Below are positions 1-5,515 of a stretch of DNA of 7,929 bases, one piece after another. Numbering within the stretch: position 1 is the stretch's first letter; the number at the start of each line of letters is the position of its first letter. Origin of the DNA: CAZEBW01 sp964510205 (GTDB taxonomy: Bacteria > Chloroflexota > Anaerolineae > VGOG01); contig CAZEBW010000122.1 in the NCBI GenBank assembly GCA_964510205.1, forward strand, positions 1 through 7,929. The letters are read 5' to 3'. The notes beneath the pieces were generated by a model. The model was not told the origin of the DNA and ran no database searches. It saw only the letters and a list, made by a program, of their open reading frames with translations. Both the position numbers and the translations under genes were made by a program.

Positions 1-64
1 TGGGTTGGCCTCCTGAAGCCTTCCAGGAGCTTGTCCCAAATGCGTAACGCTCCCCGGCTCTGGA

Positions 65-93
65 TTGCCAAACAGTGCGGAATCTGATATACT
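65..93 (+). promoter_or_regulatory. Sigma-70-type promoter of the lipoprotein gene
   Basis: A -35 box TTGCCA (65-70) is followed by a 17-base spacer and a -10 box TATACT (88-93). A TG at 85-86, one base before the -10 box, makes this an extended -10 promoter. Each box matches consensus at five of six positions. The predicted start near base 100 gives a leader of about 55 nt before the ATG at 156, which has a GAGGAGG ribosome binding site at 142-148. This is a consensus match read by eye. Confidence 0.75.
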
Positions 94-155
94 ATGGGCA
101 GATGAGTAAGCAAAGCGCCGGAACGCACCGTTTACATAGATGAGGAGGAAAAAAG

Positions 156-1007
156 ATGACAAAGCTTGGGTTACTAATAATCGTTTTGATGATCGTATCT
201 TGTGCGCCACAGCCTACGCCTGAGCCTGACCTCAAAGCCACTGAAACGGCGATAGCGCACAACGTCTTGGCGACGCTTACAGCGCAAGTGCCCACACCGA
301 CCCTTACGCCGGAAGCAACTAACACACCGGAGCCCACCAGCACGCCCAAACCTACATTTACACCTGCGGCTACTAGCACCCCGACCGTTACAAGTACGCC
401 TACTGCTACGCCAAAGCCTACCACTACACCCACATCAACGGCTACGGCCACGCCGGAGTCGACAGCCACACCAAGTGCTACACCTACACCAAGTGCTACA
501 CCCACACCAGTAGCTACGGCCACACCAGAGGAATGGCAGGTCTATGAGAGCTTGGATGGCAATTTCACCCTCGCTTACCCTAGCTCCTGGGAGATTAAGG
601 AGGAGGGGGCAGATTCTGTCACCTTGCGCTCGACGGATACTAAATTGGCGCTTGTGTCCTTCCTAAAAGGCGGGGCAATACTATTTGGTAAGGATGACGA
701 AGAGAATGTCAGGCGTGTCGTAACACAATGGGCTGAATTCTATGGTGATCGGCCAGGCTGGAGTGGTTTCAAAGTCATGGATAAAGGCGTGTGGAAAGGC
801 AGCGTTTACAAAGGCTATTTCTGCGAATATCTTGTCGACAAAGAGGAGTTCTTGGAAGAAGACCAGCCAATGCGCAGTCGCTATGTGGAGATTCTGGCCG
901 CAGACAGCGTTGTTATGTTTGGCTATAGCCGTTTCATATCTGAAGACTTCACGGCAGAGGACTACGAAACCATCGAAACTATGCTTGAGACCATAAGGGT
1001 CAAGTGA
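156..1007 (+). CDS. Lipoprotein with Thr/Pro-rich linker and PsbP-like C-terminal domain
   Basis: This 283-aa protein is probably exported and anchored to the membrane by a lipid. Residues 4-15 are hydrophobic and end in a lipobox (I13-V14-S15-C16), so C16 should be the lipidated residue. A short, probably helical stretch (about 25-45) leads into a low-complexity linker of Thr, Pro, Ala and Ser (about 46-124). The linker is encoded by imperfect ACACC/ACGCC-type repeats. The C-terminal domain (about 126-283) starts with EEWQVYESLDGNFTLAYPSSW; the YPSSW motif followed by alternating strands is typical of the PsbP/DUF1795-like fold found in many bacterial surface lipoproteins. No catalytic motif is visible, so a binding or envelope role is inferred only. 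The start is well supported by GAGGAGG seven bases upstream and by a strong promoter. It appears monocistronic, because 188 bases separate it from the next gene. Its base composition is less GC-rich than the genes beyond 2015. Confidence 0.85.
   Translation: MTKLGLLIIVLMIVSCAPQPTPEPDLKATETAIAHNVLATLTAQVPTPTLTPEATNTPEPTSTPKPTFTPAATSTPTVTSTPTATPKPTTTPTSTATATPESTATPSATPTPSATPTPVATATPEEWQVYESLDGNFTLAYPSSWEIKEEGADSVTLRSTDTKLALVSFLKGGAILFGKDDEENVRRVVTQWAEFYGDRPGWSGFKVMDKGVWKGSVYKGYFCEYLVDKEEFLEEDQPMRSRYVEILAADSVVMFGYSRFISEDFTAEDYETIETMLETIRVK
283..530 (+). repeat. Low-complexity Thr/Pro codon repeat tract
   Basis: This tract encodes the TPTxTP linker of the lipoprotein. It consists of degenerate hexamer- and nonamer-like units (ACNCC, GCNAC), with a near-exact tandem duplication around 470-505 where CCAAGTGCTACACC occurs twice. 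Such tracts expand and contract by replication slippage. They also create long false open frames on the opposite strand. Confidence 0.7.
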
Positions 1008-1195
1008 ACTTGCCCTAGTCCAAAAGCTGGCGAGGGCCTGGCGGTGCTGTGGTGGCGGGTCGCCCCCTGGCGGATGGGAACGGAGTTTAGAGCGGGAAGT
1101 TTTGGACAAACGGAGCGAGCGGCCCGATGGCACGCAGACCGCTTGACCCAATGTTGCAGATGGGAGCGCCAGTATAGCTTATAAGGGAGACTTGA
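1008..1195. other. GC-rich intergenic spacer with three TGGCGG repeats
   Basis: No gene is supported here. The spacer is clearly richer in GC than the AT-leaning genes on either side. TGGCGG occurs three times, at 1039, 1053 and 1068, spaced 14 and 15 bases apart. At the right end a loose promoter-like stretch (TTGCAG at 1154, TATAAG at 1180, spacing 20) may serve the next gene, but it is far from consensus. The ribosome binding site AGGGAG of the next gene is at 1184-1189. No convincing terminator with a T-run was found after the lipoprotein gene. Confidence 0.4.
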
Positions 1196-1837
1196 ATGAA
1201 AAAGAAGGCTGTGGAGCAATACTTGACTGAAGTGTTTGACAATGCCTTAATTCCAGACTTAGAGAAAATGACATCGGCCCCTTACCCAGGTTTGGACTTC
1301 GCAATAATCACGCTGGTCTGCGGTGGAACTGAGTTGATAGGCGCGTTAGACCAAGGGCATATAGGGACGGAGACGGGTTACTATTCGAAGGAGCTATTTA
1401 AAAAGACTTTAGTAGATTACTTTCCAGATAACCGATATGGCTCAGAAGCGGTTAAGGAAGCTCTTTGGAAACTCTTTAGGTGTGGATTGGCTCACCAGTC
1501 CTTCGTCAAACCAGGCGTTGCTACAACAAGAAACCCAGAGTCAGACTACAAGCGCTGTCATCTTAAGGGAGTACGGGTTCAGGGGGATCTGCTGCTTTTC
1601 ATTCATCCCGATGTATTTGCACACGACTTCTTTAAAGCAATTGAGAAGTTTCGAAGTTCTTTGGAAGATGACCCAGAAAAGATTGGAAAGGCATATCGCG
1701 CAATTCACAAGATTTATGAAGAGGCTTCCTCCACTGATGTATCATCAATCGAGGAATGCAGTTTGCACATCCGCGCGGATTTTACACGATTGCCTCAACC
1801 CGTGTGGATGGAGAAATCAGAGGTTTCGGTATTCTAA
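1196..1837 (+). CDS. Hypothetical protein with an RX4H (HEPN-like) motif
   Basis: I do not recognise this 213-aa protein. It has no signal peptide and no convincing membrane segment, so it is probably cytoplasmic. The stretch WKLFRCGLAHQSF (91-103) contains R95 and H100 separated by four residues. That R-X4-H spacing resembles the active-site motif of HEPN-domain RNases, and similar FR-x-GL-x-HQ strings occur in uncharacterised bacterial proteins. The protein also has a hydrophobic segment at about 34-50, a basic stretch at 117-129 and a helical C-terminal half. The HEPN link is inference from one short motif. The start at 1196 is backed by AGGGAG six bases upstream. The gene is AT-richer than the EEP, aminotransferase and rimO genes, which may mean transfer. 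It stands alone, with 188 and 177 bases of spacer on its sides, and no partner antitoxin gene is seen. Confidence 0.7.
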   Translation: MKKKAVEQYLTEVFDNALIPDLEKMTSAPYPGLDFAIITLVCGGTELIGALDQGHIGTETGYYSKELFKKTLVDYFPDNRYGSEAVKEALWKLFRCGLAHQSFVKPGVATTRNPESDYKRCHLKGVRVQGDLLLFIHPDVFAHDFFKAIEKFRSSLEDDPEKIGKAYRAIHKIYEEASSTDVSSIEECSLHIRADFTRLPQPVWMEKSEVSVF

Positions 1838-2014
1838 TCAGAGGTGGCGTGATGACCTGGCCGAGCGTTACAGCCCTGCTACTGTCAACTGTCTTTGAGA
1901 ATGAGCCTTCACGAAACCAAAAAGCACTAGCCCGACAATGGGCATCTCCCAGTCAGGTCTTATCAGGTCATCCGGCGGGGAATTCTAGCCAGATTGGGAA
2001 AGGAGTCATGAACC
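1838..2014. other. Intergenic spacer upstream of the EEP operon
   Basis: No gene is supported. The heptamer TCAGGTC occurs at 1953-1959 and 1963-1969, exactly ten bases apart, a helical-turn spacing that could suit an operator. No good -35/-10 pair was found. The ribosome binding site AAAGGAG (1999-2005) lies nine bases before the ATG at 2015. An ATG at 2008 opens a different frame that does not encode the conserved protein. Confidence 0.4.
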
Positions 2015-3136
2015 ATGGGAACAGTCAATGTCGCTTTTTGGAACCTACAGAACTTCTTCGACTTGGACGACGACGCTATCTCCAAGGATTTCGAGTACAC
2101 GGAGGAGGGGGGCTGGACAGAGGAGGTGTTCGAGGCCAAGAAGGCCAACCTGGCCCAGGTGCTGAACGCCTTGCACGATGGGGCCGGGCCGGAGCTGCTG
2201 GCCGTGGCGGAGATCGAAAAAGACGCACTGCTGGCGGAGTTGATCGCTGAGATGGGGAAGCCGCACCTCAAGGTGGTAGTGGATCCGACCGGGACGCGGG
2301 ACCTGCGGGGCATTGACGTGGCCATGGCCTACGACGAGCGCAAGCTGTCGGTGCAATCCAAGACCTCTCACCTCGTTCACCTGCGGTATCGAACCCGCGA
2401 CATCTTCGAGGTCGTGTTCGAGGTCAGCGAGACGGGCGAGAGATTGGTGGTCATCGCCGGCCACTGGCCTTCCCGCCGCCTGGGACGGTATCGGTCTGAA
2501 CCCTTGCGCTGCGCCGTGGCCGAACACGTCGCCTATCTGGTGGAAGCCCACGTGAAGGTGGAGCCCGAGGTCTACGAGCAGTTGCGAGATCAGGACAACC
2601 TGGATCCCGTGCTGCAAGCGTGGGAAACAAAAGTGATCGTGGTCGGGGATTTGAACGACGAGCCCAGCGACCGCAGCGTGGTGGATCACCTGCGGGCCTC
2701 CAATGATCTGGATCGCGTGGTGGGGAGAACGAACGACATTGACGGCTTTGAGTCGGAGACTGGCGACTACCGGGCTCAGGAGGTTTTTATGTTCAACGCT
2801 ACCTGGAAGTTTCTTCCGCAGCAGCAGGTGGGGACCTACTTCACGGATGGGCTCAGAAGCGGTGAGAAGTTTGCCAACCGCTATCAGGTGCTCGACCAAG
2901 TGGTCGCCAGCCGAGGCTTGCTGACTGGATCGGGGCTGACGCTGGACCTGGACAGCGTGGACATCTTTCGCGACTCGCTAGTGGCCACGCCCAGCGGACG
3001 CCCGCGAGCCTTCAGCAAGCGCACCATGAAGGGGACGTCCGACCACCTGCCCCTAACCGCGGTGTTGCGATTTGGAAACGTTGGCCGCGGCCCGGCCACT
3101 GCCACCGACCGCACGGTCGTAACGAGGGAGGCATAG
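2015..3136 (+). CDS. Endonuclease/exonuclease/phosphatase (EEP) family hydrolase
   Basis: This 373-aa protein belongs to the metal-dependent EEP superfamily, which includes DNase I, exonuclease III and sphingomyelinase relatives that cleave phosphodiester or phosphoester bonds. The diagnostic motifs appear in the right order: FWNLQNFFD near the N-terminus (N10), the metal-binding Glu in AVAEIE (E66), AGHWPSR with the catalytic His (H150), GDLNDEP (D212 and N214), and the terminal SDH of KGTSDHLPL (D343, H344). All active-site residues appear intact, so it is probably an active enzyme. There is no signal peptide or membrane helix, so a cytoplasmic location is likely. The final 25 or so residues after the last strand look unstructured. 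The ATG at 2015 follows AAAGGAG by nine bases. Its stop lies four bases before the aminotransferase ATG, so the two are co-transcribed. The substrate (DNA, RNA, lipid or phosphate ester) cannot be assigned. Confidence 0.9.
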   Translation: MGTVNVAFWNLQNFFDLDDDAISKDFEYTEEGGWTEEVFEAKKANLAQVLNALHDGAGPELLAVAEIEKDALLAELIAEMGKPHLKVVVDPTGTRDLRGIDVAMAYDERKLSVQSKTSHLVHLRYRTRDIFEVVFEVSETGERLVVIAGHWPSRRLGRYRSEPLRCAVAEHVAYLVEAHVKVEPEVYEQLRDQDNLDPVLQAWETKVIVVGDLNDEPSDRSVVDHLRASNDLDRVVGRTNDIDGFESETGDYRAQEVFMFNATWKFLPQQQVGTYFTDGLRSGEKFANRYQVLDQVVASRGLLTGSGLTLDLDSVDIFRDSLVATPSGRPRAFSKRTMKGTSDHLPLTAVLRFGNVGRGPATATDRTVVTREA

Positions 3137-3140
3137 TCAC

Positions 3141-4289
3141 ATGACCCCATTTCAGCCGTTTGACATGGAACGCATGATGTCCAAGTGGGAGAACGTTGTG
3201 GAATACAACCTGTCGGAGAGCGGCGCTCACCCCGCCACTGTGCGTGAGCTGCTCGGCGATTGGACCCTGGTCGAGGGGCTGTTGGACGCGGAGCTAAACT
3301 ACCCCCAGGCCAACGGCACAGTCGAGCTGCGGGAGCACATCGCCGCGCTCTATCCAGGCGCCACGCCCGACAACGTGCTGGTCACCGTCGGATGCGCCGA
3401 GGCCAACTTCATCACCCTGCAAACCCTCCTCGCCCCCGGCGATCAGATGGTGGTGATGCTGCCCAACTACATGCAGATTTGGGGCATCGGCCACAACTAC
3501 GGCTTCCAGGTCAGCGCTTTTCATCTGAGAGAAGAACAGGGCTGGGCTGCCGATCTGGGCGATCTGAACGATGCTGTCACCGAGCGCACCAAGCTCATCG
3601 CCGTCTGCAATCCCAACAACCCCACGGGCTACATTCTCACCGAGCAGGAGATGGAGGCCATCGTGGCCGCCGCCGCGCGGGTCGGAGCCTGGCTCTTGGC
3701 CGACGAAGTGTACAGCGGAGCGGAGCGGCTGACCGATGTCCAGACGCCCTCGTTTTGGGGACGGTACGACAAGGTGCTGGCCATGAACAGCCTGAGCAAG
3801 GCCTACGGCTTGCCGGGGCTGCGCATCGGCTGGGTGGTGGGGCCAGCGGACGCCGTGGACGACATCTGGGCCCGCCACGAGTACACCACCATCAGCGCCA
3901 CCATGCTGGCCAACAAGCTGGCATCTCACGCCCTCTCGCCCCAGGTACGGCCCCGCCTCATCCAGCGGACACGGGGTTACGTGCGACGCGGCTTCCCCAT
4001 CCTGGACGAGTGGATGCAGAGTCCTGAGCTTGTCGAAGGGCGGAGCCACGGGGGGATCTTCAGCGTGGTCCCGCCCCAGGCCGCGGCCATCGCCTTCGTC
4101 CGCTATCATCTCGACATCAACTCGACCGAGCTGGTGGAGCGGTTGATGCGCGAGAAGAGCGTGCTCATCGTGCCGGGCGACCACTTCGGGTTGGACCACC
4201 ACCTGCGCATCAGCTTTGGCCTGCCGCCCGACTACCTGCGGGCAGGGCTGGACCGCATCCATGAGTTGATCGCTGAGTTAGCAGGTTGA
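3141..4289 (+). CDS. Class I/II fold-type I PLP-dependent aminotransferase
   Basis: This 382-aa cytoplasmic enzyme is of usual length for COG0436-type aminotransferases, which move an amino group between an amino acid and a keto acid using pyridoxal phosphate. Visible motifs are NPNNPTG (157-163, N160 binding the cofactor), ADEVY (187-191, D188 and Y191), NSLSKAYGLPGLRIGW with the Schiff-base lysine K220 and phosphate-binding R228, and HLRISFG (R356, the carboxylate-binding Arg). The N-terminal stretch YNLSESGAHP resembles capreomycidine synthase-like and related aminotransferases, but the substrate is not predictable. Residues 294-301 (SPELVEGR) are encoded by a dispersed repeat that appears inserted in a surface loop between the helix ending DEWMQ and the strand HGGIFSVV. 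The frame and catalytic residues remain intact. The start follows GAGGGAGG (3124-3131) by nine bases and lies four bases after the EEP stop, so it is the second gene of that operon. Confidence 0.92.
   Translation: MTPFQPFDMERMMSKWENVVEYNLSESGAHPATVRELLGDWTLVEGLLDAELNYPQANGTVELREHIAALYPGATPDNVLVTVGCAEANFITLQTLLAPGDQMVVMLPNYMQIWGIGHNYGFQVSAFHLREEQGWAADLGDLNDAVTERTKLIAVCNPNNPTGYILTEQEMEAIVAAAARVGAWLLADEVYSGAERLTDVQTPSFWGRYDKVLAMNSLSKAYGLPGLRIGWVVGPADAVDDIWARHEYTTISATMLANKLASHALSPQVRPRLIQRTRGYVRRGFPILDEWMQSPELVEGRSHGGIFSVVPPQAAAIAFVRYHLDINSTELVERLMREKSVLIVPGDHFGLDHHLRISFGLPPDYLRAGLDRIHELIAELAG
4021..4040 (+). repeat. Dispersed repeat copy 1, inside the aminotransferase gene
   Basis: These 20 bases, including CTGAGCTTGTCGAAGG, are identical to bases 6523-6542 on the same strand. 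Here the element is read in frame as S-P-E-L-V-E-G, preserving the reading frame. Bases on either side differ between the two copies. The sequence resembles a repeat commonly seen scattered through Chloroflexota and other genomes; that recognition is from memory and was not searched. Confidence 0.85.
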
Positions 4290-4367
4290 CACAGGAAAAG
4301 AGCGAAACACTTTCCGCGCAAGGGAGGTCGGCAGGACGTGAGTTCTGCGACTTCCAATCAGTGCAAC

Positions 4368-4402
4368 AAAAAACCTCGCCTAGCAGCTCCAGGCGAGGTT
4401 TT
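4368..4402 (-). terminator. Rho-independent terminator, possibly bidirectional
   Basis: A perfect 12-bp stem (arms 4370-4381 and 4391-4402, core CCTCGCC/GGCGAGG) encloses a 9-base loop. On the minus strand the stem ends in TTTTTTG, the classic T-run, which suits termination of the rplI operon about 50 bases past the 4449 stop. On the plus strand the stem ends in TTTT followed by CCGTTTC, so it may also stop transcripts from the aminotransferase operon that ends at 4289. Confidence 0.85.
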
Positions 4403-4448
4403 CCGTTTCTATCTAAGCTGGATCGCGAAGCTAGAAGGGGGTACTCTG

Positions 4449-4808
4449 CTAACCTGCTTGGCCTTCCAAAAGACTGACCAAATCGCCGTCGAAATCCCTC
4501 AGGAACTCGTGGACATCGAGTACGTCGTCGGCATCTATGCGGGGCATCTCTCGGAACTTGGCTCGCTCCTGGGATGTGAGCTCGTTGACGATCTTCGGCT
4601 CCTCTCCCTCTTGGATCATGGCAAAGACCAGGCCCTGCGCGCCGCAGTGATCGCATTGGACAGCTATGACCCAAATCTCACCGTGGCGGTCAACGATGCG
4701 CACATTCCCTGGCTCGTGGTGGCGGTGACAGATGGCGCAGGGAATGCTGGCCACCAGGTGCTTGACGAGCTGACGCATCTCATAGCTTCCGTGCGATCCG
4801 GCGGTCAT
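4449..4808 (-). CDS. Small zinc-ribbon-like protein downstream of rplI
   Basis: This 119-aa protein has two CxxC pairs, C24/C27 in IPCAICHRHHEP and C52/C55 in VQCDHCGAQG, with 24 residues between them. This is the usual arrangement of a zinc ribbon that binds one zinc ion. After the ribbon comes a mixed segment and an acidic C-terminal part with DVLDVHEFLRDFDGDL (95-110), which looks like a conserved protein-interaction segment. There is no signal peptide or membrane helix. The start ATG at 4808 lies two bases past the rplI stop, so translation is probably coupled; a second Met at residue 11, just before the conserved part, is an alternative start. I do not know a named family. Its position after a ribosomal protein suggests a translation-linked or nucleic-acid-binding role, which is inference from context. 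Confidence 0.8.
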   Translation of the reverse strand: MTAGSHGSYEMRQLVKHLVASIPCAICHRHHEPGNVRIVDRHGEIWVIAVQCDHCGAQGLVFAMIQEGEEPKIVNELTSQERAKFREMPRIDADDVLDVHEFLRDFDGDLVSLLEGQAG

Positions 4809-4810
4809 CG

Positions 4811-5266
4811 TTACTCTTCTTCCTCCCGCTCAACGACCACCGTAATCTCGGGTAGCACATCGGTCATCAGCTTGATGGGAACCCGGTATTCGCCCAGTTC
4901 GTGGATGTTGCCCTCGAGCTGCACCTTGCGCTTGTCGAAAGCGTGTCCTGTCTGGCGCTCAAGGGCCTCCACGATGTCGCTGCTGGTTATGGAACCATAG
5001 AGCCTGTCCTTCTCGCCGGCCTTGGCCTTGAGAGTCAGTTTCACTTGCCACAAGATCTCTGCCAGGGACGCGGCCTCCTCTTCGACCTGCCGTTGACGCT
5101 TGGTCTGGGCCTTCTGCCGCCAACGGGCTTTCTGTACTGCGCCTTCCGTGGCCGGCACGGCCATGCCCCTCGGCATCAAGAAGTTGCGTGCATAACCGTC
5201 GGCTACTGTGACAATCTCGCCGGCATCGCCGAGGTTATCCACATCCTGGGTCAAGAGTATTTTCAT
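4811..5266 (-). CDS. rplI: 50S ribosomal protein L9
   Basis: L9 binds 23S rRNA at the base of the L1 stalk and projects a long helix and C-terminal domain towards a neighbouring ribosome. The N-terminus MKILLTQDVDNLGDAGEIV followed by VADGYARNFLMPRGMA (residues 21-36) is the hallmark N-terminal domain. A charged helical linker spans about 43-75. The C-terminal domain (about 76-148) contains RLYGSITSSDIVEAL. Its 151 aa match the usual length near 148. A start six codons upstream (5284) is possible, but family alignment favours 5266. The predicted transcript start near 5293 leaves only about nine bases before the upstream ATG. A GAGGAGG lies only two bases before the chosen ATG, an unusually tight spacing. 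The gene is the first of a two-gene leftward operon and has its own promoter. Confidence 0.97.
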   Translation of the reverse strand: MKILLTQDVDNLGDAGEIVTVADGYARNFLMPRGMAVPATEGAVQKARWRQKAQTKRQRQVEEEAASLAEILWQVKLTLKAKAGEKDRLYGSITSSDIVEALERQTGHAFDKRKVQLEGNIHELGEYRVPIKLMTDVLPEITVVVEREEEE

Positions 5267-5299
5267 AGCCTCCTCACTTTCCATTTTCGATTTTGCCTA

Positions 5300-5328
5300 A
5301 TGATACACCAAAACGGAAAAAAGCTCAA
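5300..5328 (-). promoter_or_regulatory. Sigma-70-type promoter of rplI
   Basis: Read on the minus strand, TTGAGC (5328-5323) is a -35 box with four of six consensus bases. A 17-base spacer leads to TATCAT (5305-5300), a -10 box with five of six. The predicted start near 5293 gives a leader of about 27 nt to the ATG at 5266. Confidence 0.7.
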
Positions 5329-5359
5329 ATCGGCGTCGTGCTTCGCGACCAAGCCGATT
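5328..5359. promoter_or_regulatory. Inverted repeat between divergent promoters, possible operator
   Basis: AATCGGC (5328-5334) is mirrored by GCCGATT (5353-5359), with an inner GTCG/CGAC pair (5335-5338 and 5346-5349). It fills the space between the -35 box of the leftward promoter (ending 5328) and that of the rightward promoter (starting 5361). A regulator bound here could affect both directions. No regulator gene in the window points to a specific binder. Confidence 0.4.
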
Positions 5360-5360
5360 G

Positions 5361-5389
5361 TTGCCTATTAGGGCAAAGTAAGGTATAAT
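5361..5389 (+). promoter_or_regulatory. Sigma-70-type promoter of the rodZ-like gene
   Basis: TTGCCT (5361-5366, four of six consensus) is separated by 17 bases from a perfect TATAAT (5384-5389). The predicted start near 5396 gives a leader of about 120 nt that contains the 15-bp inverted repeat at 5414-5494. A small inverted repeat TTGCC/GGCAA (5361-5365 and 5372-5376) overlaps the -35 box. Confidence 0.8.
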
Positions 5390-5413
5390 AGCAACTGGCA
5401 AACTCGGGTTCAC

Positions 5414-5494
5414 AGGTGCAACGCACTTTTCGCATCGAAATCAAGGCGCTTGAAATCATAACTCTTTGAAAGCCATCCGAAGTGCGTTGCACCT
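5414..5494. repeat. 81-bp element with perfect 15-bp inverted arms in the rodZ-like leader
   Basis: The arm AGGTGCAACGCACTT (5414-5428) is exactly complementary to AAGTGCGTTGCACCT (5480-5494), with 51 bases between. Inside are two further triloop hairpins, TTTCG-CAT-CGAAA (5428-5440) and TCAAG-GCG-CTTGA (5441-5453). The element ends only six bases before the AAGGAGG ribosome binding site. It could be a miniature mobile or REP-like repeat, or a structured mRNA leader that folds into a multi-branched shape. The sequence alone does not decide between these. Confidence 0.7.
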
Positions 5495-5515
5495 TACCTT
5501 AAGGAGGTAGAGTTG

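Noticed and set aside
10..29. Hairpin CTCCTG/CAGGAG with an 8-base loop at the window's left edge, considered as a terminator
   Set aside because: The stem is only six base pairs and no T-run follows on either strand. The nearby GGAGCTTGTCC resembles the dispersed repeat only in part and is not a copy.
92..523. Minus-strand frame of 143 codons rich in Val, Gly and Ala
   Set aside because: It is the antisense of the lipoprotein's Thr/Pro codon repeats. The GVxVGVGVxV pattern is the mirror of ACN-CCN codons and matches no family.
681..1151. Minus-strand frame of 156 codons covering the 1008-1195 spacer
   Set aside because: It has no recognisable domain, overlaps the PsbP-like domain antisense, and shows no ribosome binding site that stands out.
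1756..2250. Plus-strand frame of 164 codons overlapping two genes
   Set aside because: It joins the end of the hypothetical gene to the start of the EEP gene in a third frame and turns into Gly/Arg-rich low-complexity sequence, typical of an out-of-frame reading.
3294..4262. Long minus-strand frame of 322 codons opposite the aminotransferase
   Set aside because: It is a high-GC shadow frame with His/Gly/Val-rich composition and no conserved motif. The plus strand has intact PLP-enzyme motifs.
4338..5000. Plus-strand frame of 220 codons across the terminator, zinc-ribbon gene and rplI end
   Set aside because: It runs through the terminator stem and is antisense to two well-supported genes. 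Its Ser/Thr-rich end is the antisense of the L9 acidic tail.
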